A stretch of DNA of 64,000 bases from Enterovirga rhinocerotis (GTDB taxonomy: Bacteria; Pseudomonadota; Alphaproteobacteria; Rhizobiales; Beijerinckiaceae). A program made the translations under genes and the position numbers. This document shows positions 51,877-60,025 of this stretch, piece by piece. The notes beneath the pieces are model-generated. The model ran no database searches. It was not told the DNA's origin and worked only from the letters and a program-made list of their open reading frames with translations. The stretch is from NCBI RefSeq assembly GCF_004363955.1, contig NZ_SNZR01000011.1, forward strand, positions 372,001-436,000, given 5' to 3'. Each line of letters begins with the position of its first letter. Position 1 is the stretch's first letter.

Positions 51877-52698
51877 TCACCAAGCCGGCAGGATCGACCC
51901 CTTGAACTTCGCGGCGATAAAGTCCTTCACGGGCTGCGAGCGGTAGATCTCGATGAACTTGCGGATCCTCGGGTCGTCCTTGCGATCGGCCCGGGCAGCG
52001 AAGAGCAGGGTGAAATAGGGCTTGGCCTGCGCATCGGCCGCCTCGGCGACCAGCGCCTTGTCGAGGTCGAGACCGGCGAGATAGGCGTAGTTGGACGAGA
52101 CGAAGGCCGCGGCGACGTCGTCGAGGGAGCGGGCGAGCTGCGCCGCATCGATCTCGATGATCTGGATCCGCCTGGGGTTCTCCACCACGTCGGTCAGCCC
52201 GGCGGAGAGGCCCGCATTGGGCTTCAGCTTGATGAGGCCGGCCTTCTCGAGCAGCAGCAGAGCCCGCGCCGCGTTGGTCGGATCGTTCGGGATCGCGACC
52301 TTCGAGCCCGCGGGGATATCCGAGATCTTCGTGAACTTCTTGGAATGGATGCCGGCGGGGACGAGGATCGAGTCCTCGAGGCCGACGAGTTCGTAGTTGC
52401 GGGCCTTGATCTGGTTCGCGAGGTAGAACTTGTGCTGGAAGTTGTTGAGATCGATGTCGCCCGCCTGGAGGGCCGCATTGGGCAGGTTCCAGTCGCTGAA
52501 CTCGATGATCTCAGCCTTGAGGCCCTCCGCCGCCGACAGGCGGGCGGCCTCGCGCAGGATGTCGCCATAGGGCCCCGCCGAGACGCCGACCTTGAGGGGC
52601 TTTGTGGCATCCGCCTGAGCCTGGCCGGGGCCGCCGAGCGCGAGTGCGAGCAGCAGGGACGAAGCCAGGGCGAGGAAGCGGGAGCGGCTCGGGATCAT
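51877..52698 (-). CDS. metQ: MetQ/NlpA-family ABC substrate-binding protein
   Basis: A 273-residue binding protein. Its signal peptide (hydrophobic residues ~8-26, cleavage near AQA) lacks a lipobox Cys, unlike most NlpA proteins, so it is likely to be free in the periplasm. The MetQ fold is clear: PLKVGVSAGPYGDIL, EIIEFSDWNLPNAALQAGDID (methionine/ligand region), and the Pro/Asn-rich NDPTNAARALLLLEKAGLI. The ATG at 52698 starts a proper signal peptide; the longer frame to 52845 is shadow. No metN (ATPase) or metI (permease) is adjacent, so it is an orphan. Confidence 0.88.
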   Translation of the reverse strand: MIPSRSRFLALASSLLLALALGGPGQAQADATKPLKVGVSAGPYGDILREAARLSAAEGLKAEIIEFSDWNLPNAALQAGDIDLNNFQHKFYLANQIKARNYELVGLEDSILVPAGIHSKKFTKISDIPAGSKVAIPNDPTNAARALLLLEKAGLIKLKPNAGLSAGLTDVVENPRRIQIIEIDAAQLARSLDDVAAAFVSSNYAYLAGLDLDKALVAEAADAQAKPYFTLLFAARADRKDDPRIRKFIEIYRSQPVKDFIAAKFKGSILPAW

Positions 52699-53048
52699 GG
52701 GGATGGGGTCGTCCGGTGCGTTCGGATGGTGATCGGGCCCAAGACTCGCGTCGCGTCCGCGCTGCGTTTCCTTCTCTCGGCCCCGGCTGATGCGTCGACC
52801 TAGACCGGTCGAAGTCGGGAGCGTCAACGAAACAATATTTTCCAACCTCGGCGGATCGAGAGAAGAAACGATCTGTTTTGGATTGAAAGCGCCGGTCCAC
52901 CTGCGTCAAGAAGCAACGATATGTTTCGATATGATGTTCTGATGGAAAATCGTTCTACTTCGCTGGTCGCATTCCTGCATTGAGCGGAGCGGCTGTTCGC
53001 TCCGGGGCCGGGGCGGGGGCTATAGTCCCGTCGCAGATGCCGTGCGGA
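52699..53048. other. 350-base A/T-rich spacer upstream of metQ
   Basis: No gene is visible between metQ (minus) and the GntR gene end at 53049. Bases ~52825-52965 are clearly richer in A/T than the surroundings and carry two imperfect copies of a GAAACGATCTGTTTTG-type palindrome (52865-52880 and 52914-52928), and GAAACAATATTTTC at 52829-52842. These are the natural promoter and operator sequences of metQ. Confidence 0.5.
52865..52928. promoter_or_regulatory. Two imperfect palindromes upstream of metQ
   Basis: GAAACGATCTGTTTTG (52865-52880) and CAACGATATGTTTCG (52914-52928) share AACGATNTGTTT. The first matches 14 of 16 positions with GAAACGATCCGTTTCG in the LysR/wrbA spacer at 60996-61011. 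They are candidate operator copies for a metQ regulator. Confidence 0.4.
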
Positions 53049-53723
53049 TCAACTGCGCGGAAGCTGGGCACCCGTCTGGGTCAGCGCGTCGACGAAGATC
53101 GGCTCCCACGAGCGGATATGCCGCCGCATGAGGGCCTCGAGCCGGTCCGCCTCTCCGGCTTCGGCGAGAGAGATGATCTCGTAATGCTCCGCGATCGATT
53201 CGATCTGGCGCAACTGCCCCGCGCGCGAGCGGATGCCGTAGAGGCGCATCGTGTCGCGCAGGCCCATCACCGTGTCCGTCAGCGCCGTATTGCCAGCCGC
53301 TTCCAGGAGGATGCGATGGTAGGCGCGGTCCGCCTCGAGATAGCGCCGCACGTCGTCCGCCTCGACGGCGCTCCGGATCTCGTCGGCGAGGGCGCCCAGC
53401 GCCGAGAGGTCCTTCCGGCTCTTCAGGGCCACGATCCGCGCCGCGTGGAGTTCGAGGATTTCGCGCAGGTCGAAGACGTCGCGAAGGGCCTGAAGGGTCG
53501 GCTCCTTCACCCGGAAGCCGCGGTTGCGAACGGGCTCGAGCAGGCCGCCCCGCGCGAGTTCGAGGAGGGCTTCGCGCGCCGGCGTCGATGAGACGCCGAG
53601 AGCGGCGGCGAGGGTCGGGGCGGTATACATCGTGCCGGGCGGGCTTTCCCCGGCGATGATCTCGGCGCGCACCCGCTGCAGGACCTGTTCGCGCAGATTT
53701 CCGGTGCCTTGATCGCCGTTCAT
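53049..53723 (-). CDS. GntR-family (FCD) transcriptional regulator
   Basis: A 224-residue regulator. The N-terminal wHTH is MYTAPTLAAALGVSSTPAREALLEL with the GntR recognition helix, followed by an all-helical FCD effector domain with DVFDLREILELHAARI and EADRAYHRILLEAAGN. The acidic/His metal-binding pattern of FCD domains (DRAYH, and RRHIRSW) is present. It diverges from the molybdoenzyme gene, and a perfect palindrome lies in the spacer; repression of that gene, relieved by a pathway intermediate, is likely. The ATG at 53723 is chosen; a longer frame is shadow. Confidence 0.9.
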   Translation of the reverse strand: MNGDQGTGNLREQVLQRVRAEIIAGESPPGTMYTAPTLAAALGVSSTPAREALLELARGGLLEPVRNRGFRVKEPTLQALRDVFDLREILELHAARIVALKSRKDLSALGALADEIRSAVEADDVRRYLEADRAYHRILLEAAGNTALTDTVMGLRDTMRLYGIRSRAGQLRQIESIAEHYEIISLAEAGEADRLEALMRRHIRSWEPIFVDALTQTGAQLPRS

Positions 53724-53771
53724 TCCCGGCCGTCCCCCCTTCTCAGCGAGTCGCACTCTTACGAGACGCGC

Positions 53772-53799
53772 TTGACGGACGCCATCGCCTGCTTCTAAT
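53772..53799 (+). promoter_or_regulatory. Sigma70-like promoter of the molybdoenzyme gene
   Basis: TTGACG (53772-53777) and TCTAAT (53794-53799) are separated by 16 bases on the plus strand. This is a near-consensus -35 and a moderate -10. The palindrome GTAATGCATTAC starts two bases after the -10 box, so the two overlap functionally. Confidence 0.55.
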
Positions 53800-53800
53800 G

Positions 53801-53812
53801 GTAATGCATTAC
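53801..53812. promoter_or_regulatory. Perfect 12-bp palindrome, likely GntR operator
   Basis: GTAATGCATTAC (53801-53812) is a perfect palindrome placed directly downstream of the -10 element, a position where a bound repressor would block RNA polymerase. It lies in the divergent spacer between the GntR gene and the molybdoenzyme. GTGTTACAC (53818-53826) nearby is a second short palindrome and may form part of the same operator. Confidence 0.6.
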
Positions 53813-53850
53813 AGAAATGTGTTACACCTCGCCGCTGCGAGGAAGGGTCG

Positions 53851-56800
53851 ATGGCGCGACGGTATCCGGGATACTGCACCCTTTGCCGGTCGCGCTGCGG
53901 CTCGGTCACGGTCGTGGAGAACGGCCGGATGACCGGCGTCGAGCCGCTGCCGGGCCATCCGACCGGCGGTGCGCTGTGCGCCAAGGGCCGGGCGGCGCCG
54001 GAGCTCGTTCACAGTCCGCGACGACTCACCGTTCCGCTGCGCCGGACGAGGCCGAAAGGGGAGGGCGATCCGGGCTGGGTCGAGATCTCCTGGGACGAAG
54101 CCCTCGATGAGGTCGCATCGCGTCTGGGCAGCGTCCGCCGCGAATCCGGCGCCGAGGCGGTCGCCTTCGCCGTCACGACCCCGAGCGGCACGCCCATGGT
54201 CGACAGCTCCGAATGGGTCGAGCGGTTCGTGCGCTGCTTCGGCAGCCCCAACATCATCTATGCCGTCGAGGTCTGCGGCTGGCACAAGGATTACGCCCAC
54301 GCCTACACGTTCGGCCGCGGCATCGGCTTCCCCGACTACGAGCAGGCCGATGCGATCGTGCTCTGGGGCCACAATCCGGCCCGGACCTGGCTCGCCCAGG
54401 CAACCCGGATCGCGGATGCGAAGCGGCGGGGCGCGACGGTCGCGGTGGTCGATCCGAAGCCATCGGGTTCGGGCCAGCTCGCCGATCTCTGGCTGAGGAT
54501 CCGGCCCGGCGCCGATGCCGCCCTCGCCATGGCCGCGATCCGCCACCTGATCGCGACCGAGACCTACGATTCCGATTTCGTGACCCGCTGGACCAATGGT
54601 CCGCTGCTGGTCGACGCCGCGACGGGTCGCTTCGTTCGGGCCGGCGATGTCGGCCTCGCGGGGGAGCCCGAGGCCTTCGTCGTGCTGGGCGCCGAGGGGC
54701 GCCCGGTCGCCTACGACACACGGCGCCCGCTGGCAGGCCCCGTCCGGCTGGATGCCGAGGCGGTCCTGACCGGCGCGGGTGGTGCGCGCATCGAAGCGTC
54801 GACCGCCTTCCGCCTCCTGCGCGAGGAGGCCGAGCCCTACACGGCGGCGGCCGTCTCGACCCTGACCTGGCTCGACGAGGATTCGATCCGGGCCTTCACC
54901 GCCCTCTTCGAGGGCGCGCCGCGCCTTGCCTACCATTCCTGGACGGGCGTCGGGCAGCACAGCAACGCGACGGCGATCGAGCGCTCCATCGCGACGCTCT
55001 ACGCGCTGACGGGCGCCTGCGACCGTGAGGGCGGCAATGTCTGGGCGGTCCCGCCGCCGACGCGGGCCGTGAACGACCTCTCGCTCCTGCCGCCGGGCCA
55101 GAAGGAGAAGGCACTCGGGCTCGACCGGCTGCCGCTCGGGCCGCCGGCCAAGGGCTGGGTGACGGCGCGGGACTTCGCGGCGGCGGCCCTCGAGGGCAGT
55201 CCCTACCGGGTTCGCGCGCTGATGAGCTGGGGCACGAACTTCCTCGCCTCGCAGAGCGACGCCGATCGCAATCGCGCGGCCCTGCATGCCCTCGATTTCC
55301 ATGTCCATGCGGACATGTTCATGAACCCCACCGCCGAGCAGGCCGATATCGTGCTCCCGGTGAACATGCCCTGGGAGCGCGAGGCGCTCCGGATCGGCTT
55401 CGAGATCACCCAGGCGGCCGCCGAGACGATCCAGTTCCGCGAGGCCATGCTGCCGCGCCACGGGGAGGCGAAGGCCGATTACGAGATCGCCTTCGCCCTG
55501 GCGGGCCGGCTCGAGATGGGCGAGCACTTTTTCGGCGGGGACATCCGGGCGGGCTGGAACCACCAGATCGCCCCGCTCGGCATCACCCTCGACGATCTGA
55601 AGCCGCACCCGGGCGGGCGTCGCTTTCCCCAGAGTTTCCGGCACGGCAAGTACGGGGCTCCCGCCGAAGACGGGAGCGTGCCCGGCTTCGCCACCCGGAC
55701 CCGCCGGGCCGAACTCTATTCCGAACTCCTCCTCGATCACGGCCAGGCGCCGCTGCCGAGCCATGTCGAGCCCGGCGAAAGCCCCTTCCGCGCCGATGCG
55801 GATGCGCGCTTCCCGCTGGTCCTGACGACGGCGAAGAACGGCTGGTTCGTCCACACCTCGCACCGTCACGTCGCCTCGCTGCGCAAGAAATCGCCGGATC
55901 CGGCTGTCGAGATCAGCCCGGCTCTCGCCGCGTCGCGCGGCCTTCGCGAAGGCGATTGGACCATCGTCGAGACGCAGGGCGGCACGGCCCGCCTTCGCGC
56001 GCGGATCAACGAGGCGCTGGACGACCGCGTCGTCGTCGCCGAATTCGGCTGGTGGGAGGATTGCCCTCCGCTCGGCCGCAGCCGCAGCGACGGCGCCGCC
56101 GGCATCGGTTCGAACCTCAACGCGATCCTGAGCGACCGGCATGCCGACCCCGTCAGCGGCTCGGTGCCGCTGCGGGCGATCACCTGCGAGATCCGCCCGG
56201 ACATGCCGGCCAATCGCGGGCGCTGGCGCGGGCGCCGCGCCTTCGCGGTCACGCGGATCCGGCGGGAGGGCGAGGAGACCGTCGCGCTCGACCTCGCCCC
56301 GCGCGACGGGGCCGCGCTGCCGGACGCCCTGGCCGGCCAGCATGTCGAGCTGAGCCTGCCCGGCGAGGCGGCGGGACGCTCCTATTCGCTGACGGGAGGG
56401 TGCGACGCGCCGACCGTGCTCTCGCTCGGGATCAGGCGCCAGCCTTCGGCCGATGGGAAACCCTCCCTGTCCGAGCGTGTCCATGCGCTGAGGGCGGGCG
56501 ACGAGGTCCTGCTCACGGCACCGTCCGGCGTGTTCAACCCGCCGCTCGGGGGGACGCGGCCGATCGTCTTCCTGGCCGCGGGGATCGGCATCACGCCGTT
56601 CCTGAGCCATCTCGAAACGCTCGCCCTCCGGCCGGCCGCATCGAGGCCGTCCGAGATCAGGCTCTTCCACGGCTGCCGTCACGGCGAGCTGCATCCCTTC
56701 GCGGAGCGGCTCGCCGAACTCGACGCCGCCCTGCCGGAACTGCGACGCGTCACGGCCTATTCGGCGCCGCGGCCGGAGGATCGGCCAGGGCTCGATTACG

Positions 56801-57240
56801 ACCACCGTGGCCGGATCGACATCTCCTCCCTCGAGCCGATCCTGGACCGCCGCCCGCTCGTCTATCTCTGCGGCTCGTCCGGCTTCGTCACCGACATGAA
56901 GGCGGCGCTCGTCCGCATCGGGATCTTCGCCTTCGACATCTTCGCCGAAGCCTTCGTCTCCCCCGCTTCCGTCCCCGACAACCTCGCGCCGCAGGAAATC
57001 CGGCTCGCGGGGAGCGACGCCTCCTTCCTGTGGCAGCCGGAAGCCGGCTCGCTGCTCGATGCGGCGCATCGGGCCGGAGTGCCCCTGCCGAGTGGATGCC
57101 GGGTCGGCCAGTGCGAAAGCTGCGCCGTCACCGTCGTCGCAGGAGAGGTCGCTCACCTCGTCGAAGTCGACACCGAGCCCGGCCGCTGCCTCGCCTGCAT
57201 GGCAGTCCCGCTCGGGCCGGTCACGCTCGCAATCCAGTAG
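53851..57240 (+). CDS. Molybdopterin oxidoreductase fused to a PDR-type flavin/[2Fe-2S] reductase
   Basis: A 1129-residue, probably cytoplasmic enzyme (no Tat signal) with a chain of four redox modules. Residues ~1-60: [4Fe-4S] domain with C9, C12, C16 and C43 (YCTLCRSRCG...LCAKG). Residues ~60-785: molybdopterin-binding oxidoreductase; C142 in AVEVCGWHKDY is the likely Mo ligand, as in formate dehydrogenase and nitrate reductase types. Residues ~790-900: FAD/FMN-binding domain with RSYSLTGG; ~900-1020: NAD(P) domain with FLAAGIGITPF and YLCGSSGFVTD; ~1045-1129: plant-type [2Fe-2S] with C1083, C1088, C1091 and C1116. The order flavin-NAD-ferredoxin is that of phthalate dioxygenase reductase. 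It should take electrons from NAD(P)H to the Mo site, or the reverse, without partners. Substrate unknown. A GAGGAAGG site precedes the ATG. Confidence 0.85.
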   Translation: MARRYPGYCTLCRSRCGSVTVVENGRMTGVEPLPGHPTGGALCAKGRAAPELVHSPRRLTVPLRRTRPKGEGDPGWVEISWDEALDEVASRLGSVRRESGAEAVAFAVTTPSGTPMVDSSEWVERFVRCFGSPNIIYAVEVCGWHKDYAHAYTFGRGIGFPDYEQADAIVLWGHNPARTWLAQATRIADAKRRGATVAVVDPKPSGSGQLADLWLRIRPGADAALAMAAIRHLIATETYDSDFVTRWTNGPLLVDAATGRFVRAGDVGLAGEPEAFVVLGAEGRPVAYDTRRPLAGPVRLDAEAVLTGAGGARIEASTAFRLLREEAEPYTAAAVSTLTWLDEDSIRAFTALFEGAPRLAYHSWTGVGQHSNATAIERSIATLYALTGACDREGGNVWAVPPPTRAVNDLSLLPPGQKEKALGLDRLPLGPPAKGWVTARDFAAAALEGSPYRVRALMSWGTNFLASQSDADRNRAALHALDFHVHADMFMNPTAEQADIVLPVNMPWEREALRIGFEITQAAAETIQFREAMLPRHGEAKADYEIAFALAGRLEMGEHFFGGDIRAGWNHQIAPLGITLDDLKPHPGGRRFPQSFRHGKYGAPAEDGSVPGFATRTRRAELYSELLLDHGQAPLPSHVEPGESPFRADADARFPLVLTTAKNGWFVHTSHRHVASLRKKSPDPAVEISPALAASRGLREGDWTIVETQGGTARLRARINEALDDRVVVAEFGWWEDCPPLGRSRSDGAAGIGSNLNAILSDRHADPVSGSVPLRAITCEIRPDMPANRGRWRGRRAFAVTRIRREGEETVALDLAPRDGAALPDALAGQHVELSLPGEAAGRSYSLTGGCDAPTVLSLGIRRQPSADGKPSLSERVHALRAGDEVLLTAPSGVFNPPLGGTRPIVFLAAGIGITPFLSHLETLALRPAASRPSEIRLFHGCRHGELHPFAERLAELDAALPELRRVTAYSAPRPEDRPGLDYDHRGRIDISSLEPILDRRPLVYLCGSSGFVTDMKAALVRIGIFAFDIFAEAFVSPASVPDNLAPQEIRLAGSDASFLWQPEAGSLLDAAHRAGVPLPSGCRVGQCESCAVTVVAGEVAHLVEVDTEPGRCLACMAVPLGPVTLAIQ

Positions 57241-57280
57241 TAGCGGCACTGCGCCGCCCATTCCGAAGAGGGGTCTTACG

Positions 57281-58735
57281 ATGAGCGATACCGCACGATC
57301 TGCGGGCGACGCACCGCATGAAGCGTCCGGCGAGACCTGGATGACCCGGTTCTCGCAGCGAATGGTGGTCTTCGCCGAACGCTGGTTCCCGGACGCCTAT
57401 GTCTTCGTGCTCCTCGCCGTCATCGTGGTCGCCGGCGGCGCCATCGCGCACGGCTCCTCGGCGCTCGCGGTCAGCCAGGCCTTCGGCGACGGCTTCTGGA
57501 ACCTGATCCCCTTCACGATGCAGATGGCGCTCGTGGCCATCGGCGGATACGTCGTGGCGATGTCGCCGCCGGTCGCGGCGGCCCTGAAATGGCTCGCCCG
57601 GATCCCGACGAGCGGACGCGGCGCCGTCGTCTTCATCGGCGTGCTGTCGATCCTGCTTTCGCTCGTGAACTGGGGCGTGAGCCTGATCTTCTCGGGCCTG
57701 CTCGTCCGGGAGATCGCCCGCCGCCGCGACATCCGCCTCGATTATCGCGCGGCCGGCGCGGCAGGCTATCTCGGCCTCGGCTGCGGCTTCACGCTCGGCA
57801 TCACCTCCTCGGCGGCTCAGCTCCAGGCCAATGCGGCCAGCATCCCGTCCTCGCTCCTGCCCATCACGGGGGTCATCCCGTTCACGGAGACGATCCTGAC
57901 CTGGCAGAACGGCGTCACGACGATCTTCATCACCATCATGTCGGCGATCATCTGCCACTACTCGACGCCCGTCGATGCACGCGCCAAGACGGCGGAGGAT
58001 CTCGGCGTCCGGCTCGACAACGACCAGATCGAGGTCCGCAAGCCGACGCGTCCGGGCGATTACCTCGAGTTCAGCCCGATCCTGACCATCCTGATCGTCG
58101 CCCTCGCGCTCGGCTGGCTCTGGCAGACGTTCCGCTCCGGCAATCCGCTGATCACGCTGTCCGGTCTCAACACCTACAACTTCGTCTTCCTGCTTCTCGG
58201 CATCCTGCTCCACTGGCGCCCGCGCAGCCTCATCGAGGCCTTCGCCAAGGCGATGCCGAGCGTCTCGGGCGTCCTGCTGCAATTCCCCTTCTATGCGGGC
58301 ATCGCGGCGATCCTGACCAAGGTGCAGAACGGGGCCGGCACGACCCTGTCGGACACGATCGCGACCTGGTTCGTCGGCCTGTCCACGAACTCGACGATCT
58401 TCTCGTTCGTGGTCGGGATCTACTCGGCCCTGCTCGGCTTCTTCATCCCGTCGGCCGGCGGCAAGTGGATCATCGAAGCGCCCTACGTCATGAAGGCCGC
58501 GAACGAGATCGGCGCCCATCTCGGCTGGACCGTCATGGTCTACAACATCGCCGAGACGCTGCCGAACTTCCTCAACCCGTTCTGGATGCTGCCTCTTCTC
58601 GGTATCCTCGGCCTCAAGTCGAAGGATCTGATCGGCTACACCTCGGTCCAGTTCTTCATCCACTTCCCGCTGGTGATGATCCTCGCGGCGATCCTGATGT
58701 CGACCTTCACCTATGCTCCGCCGGTGATGCCGTAA
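57281..58735 (+). CDS. atoE: AtoE-type short-chain fatty acid transporter
   Basis: A 484-residue permease with about 12 hydrophobic segments of the AtoE/SCFA transporter family, which moves acetoacetate, butyrate and related acids. Marks are MVVFAERWFPDAYVFVLLA at the start, DGFWNLIPFTMQMALVAIGGYVVA, LLSLVNWGVSLIFSGLLVREIARR, and IIEAPYVMKAA near the end. It lies 40 bases downstream of the molybdoenzyme, so it likely belongs to the same operon and may supply its substrate or export its product. Confidence 0.9.
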   Translation: MSDTARSAGDAPHEASGETWMTRFSQRMVVFAERWFPDAYVFVLLAVIVVAGGAIAHGSSALAVSQAFGDGFWNLIPFTMQMALVAIGGYVVAMSPPVAAALKWLARIPTSGRGAVVFIGVLSILLSLVNWGVSLIFSGLLVREIARRRDIRLDYRAAGAAGYLGLGCGFTLGITSSAAQLQANAASIPSSLLPITGVIPFTETILTWQNGVTTIFITIMSAIICHYSTPVDARAKTAEDLGVRLDNDQIEVRKPTRPGDYLEFSPILTILIVALALGWLWQTFRSGNPLITLSGLNTYNFVFLLLGILLHWRPRSLIEAFAKAMPSVSGVLLQFPFYAGIAAILTKVQNGAGTTLSDTIATWFVGLSTNSTIFSFVVGIYSALLGFFIPSAGGKWIIEAPYVMKAANEIGAHLGWTVMVYNIAETLPNFLNPFWMLPLLGILGLKSKDLIGYTSVQFFIHFPLVMILAAILMSTFTYAPPVMP

Positions 58736-58786
58736 CCTCGGCGGAAGAGCCGGCAACGGGGGAGGCGGTCGCGCCTCCCCCGAAGC

Positions 58787-59587
58787 TCAGGCGCCCCAGC
58801 GAGCGGGGCGCTTCTCGGCGAAGGAGGCGAGGCCTTCCTTCGCCTCATCGGATTGCCGCTTGGCGGCGTGAGCCTCGACGAGAGCCTGGAAGCCCTCGTC
58901 GATGATGTCGGCGAAGGCGCCTTCGAGCGTCAGCGCCTTGGTCTCGGCGATCGCATCGGGGCCGTTCTCCAGCACATGCCCGACGATCTTCTCGCCCGCG
59001 GCCGCCAGCCCGTCGAGCGGCACGACCTCGTGCACGAGCCCGATCCGCCGCGCCTCCTCGGCGCCGAAACGCTCGCCCGTCAGGGCGTAGCGCCGGACCT
59101 GCCGCACGCCGATCGCGTCGTTGAGCTGCGGGATGATGATCGCCGCCGTCAGCCCCCAGCGCACCTCCGCGATCGAGAACAGGGCATTCTCGGCCGCGAT
59201 CACCACGTCGCAGGCGGCCGCGATCCCGGTGCCGCCGCCGAAACAGCCGCCCTGGATGAGGGCGATGGTCGGCACGGGCGCAATGTTGAGGAGGCGCACG
59301 GCCTCGGCGGTGGCGGCGGAGACGCGCAGATTCTCCTCGGCGTCGGATTCGCGGACCGCGTTGATCCAGGTGAGGTCCGCCCCGGCCTGGAAATGCCGCC
59401 CGTTGCCGGAGAGCACGACCGCGCGCAGGCCCTCGGCGTCCGAGAGCGCCTCGAGCGCTTCGAGCACGCCGTCGATCAGGGCCGCGTTATAGGCGTTGTT
59501 CACCTCCGGCCGGTTGAGCACGACGCTCGCGACGCCCCTCGCGTCGATGTCCCAGAGAACGGGGCCGGTCTTGCGTGACGTGCTCAT
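58787..59587 (-). CDS. Enoyl-CoA hydratase/isomerase family protein (crotonase fold)
   Basis: A 266-residue crotonase-fold enzyme. The CoA/oxyanion site is ADLTWINAV and IQGGCFGGGTGIAAACD, followed by SIAEVRWGL. The first catalytic Glu of hydratases (normally in CxGGGxEL) is Thr/Gly here, whereas the second Glu in SIAEV is present, so the enzyme may be an isomerase or hydrolase rather than a hydratase. The start overlaps the stop of the ModE-like gene by four bases (ATGA). It converges with the AtoE gene. Confidence 0.88.
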   Translation of the reverse strand: MSTSRKTGPVLWDIDARGVASVVLNRPEVNNAYNAALIDGVLEALEALSDAEGLRAVVLSGNGRHFQAGADLTWINAVRESDAEENLRVSAATAEAVRLLNIAPVPTIALIQGGCFGGGTGIAAACDVVIAAENALFSIAEVRWGLTAAIIIPQLNDAIGVRQVRRYALTGERFGAEEARRIGLVHEVVPLDGLAAAGEKIVGHVLENGPDAIAETKALTLEGAFADIIDEGFQALVEAHAAKRQSDEAKEGLASFAEKRPARWGA

Positions 59588-59928
59588 TCTGTGTCTCCCC
59601 CCGGGCTGCTCAGGCGGGCGAGGTGCCGCTCCGCCATCTCCTCCGCCTCCCGTTCGATCGTCCGGTAGCAGGCGACGAGCCTCGCGCCAAACGGCGTCAG
59701 CCGGGCGCCGCCGCCGCTTTTTCCCCCCGGCTGCGCCTCGATGACGGGTTCGGCCAGCGTCCGGTTCATCTCGTCGACGAGGAGCCAGGCGCGCCGGTAC
59801 GACATGGCGAGCGCGCGCCCGGCGGCCGAGATCGAGCCGTGCTCGGCGATCAGTTCCAGGAGCCTGATCTTGCCGGGACCGACCCGGACGCCGGGGGCGA
59901 GATCGATCCGGATGCTGAGGGAAACCAT
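59584..59928 (-). CDS. ModE-type winged-helix regulator without molybdate-binding domains
   Basis: A 114-residue protein matching only the N-terminal wHTH of ModE: IRLLELIAEHGSISAAGRALAMSYRRAWLLVDEMN, then the ModE-specific GGKSGGGARLTPFGARLV. The two Mop molybdate-binding domains of full ModE are absent, so it cannot sense molybdate the classic way. It overlaps the crotonase gene (ATGA). It may regulate the neighbouring genes, including the molybdoenzyme operon or modAB at 24 kb. Confidence 0.85.
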   Translation of the reverse strand: MVSLSIRIDLAPGVRVGPGKIRLLELIAEHGSISAAGRALAMSYRRAWLLVDEMNRTLAEPVIEAQPGGKSGGGARLTPFGARLVACYRTIEREAEEMAERHLARLSSPGGDTE

Positions 59929-60025
59929 GGGGGACCGTTCCGACGCCTGCGGGTGCTGTTGGAGCGCCCGGACGGGCGCGGGAGACAGGATAGACGATCG
60001 CGCCGATCGCGACAGACCGATGCGA

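Noticed and set aside
53809-57261. A very long minus-strand open frame opposite the molybdoenzyme
   Set aside because: Arg/Asp/Gly-rich shadow sequence with no motifs; the plus strand carries clear domains. High GC gives such long antisense frames.
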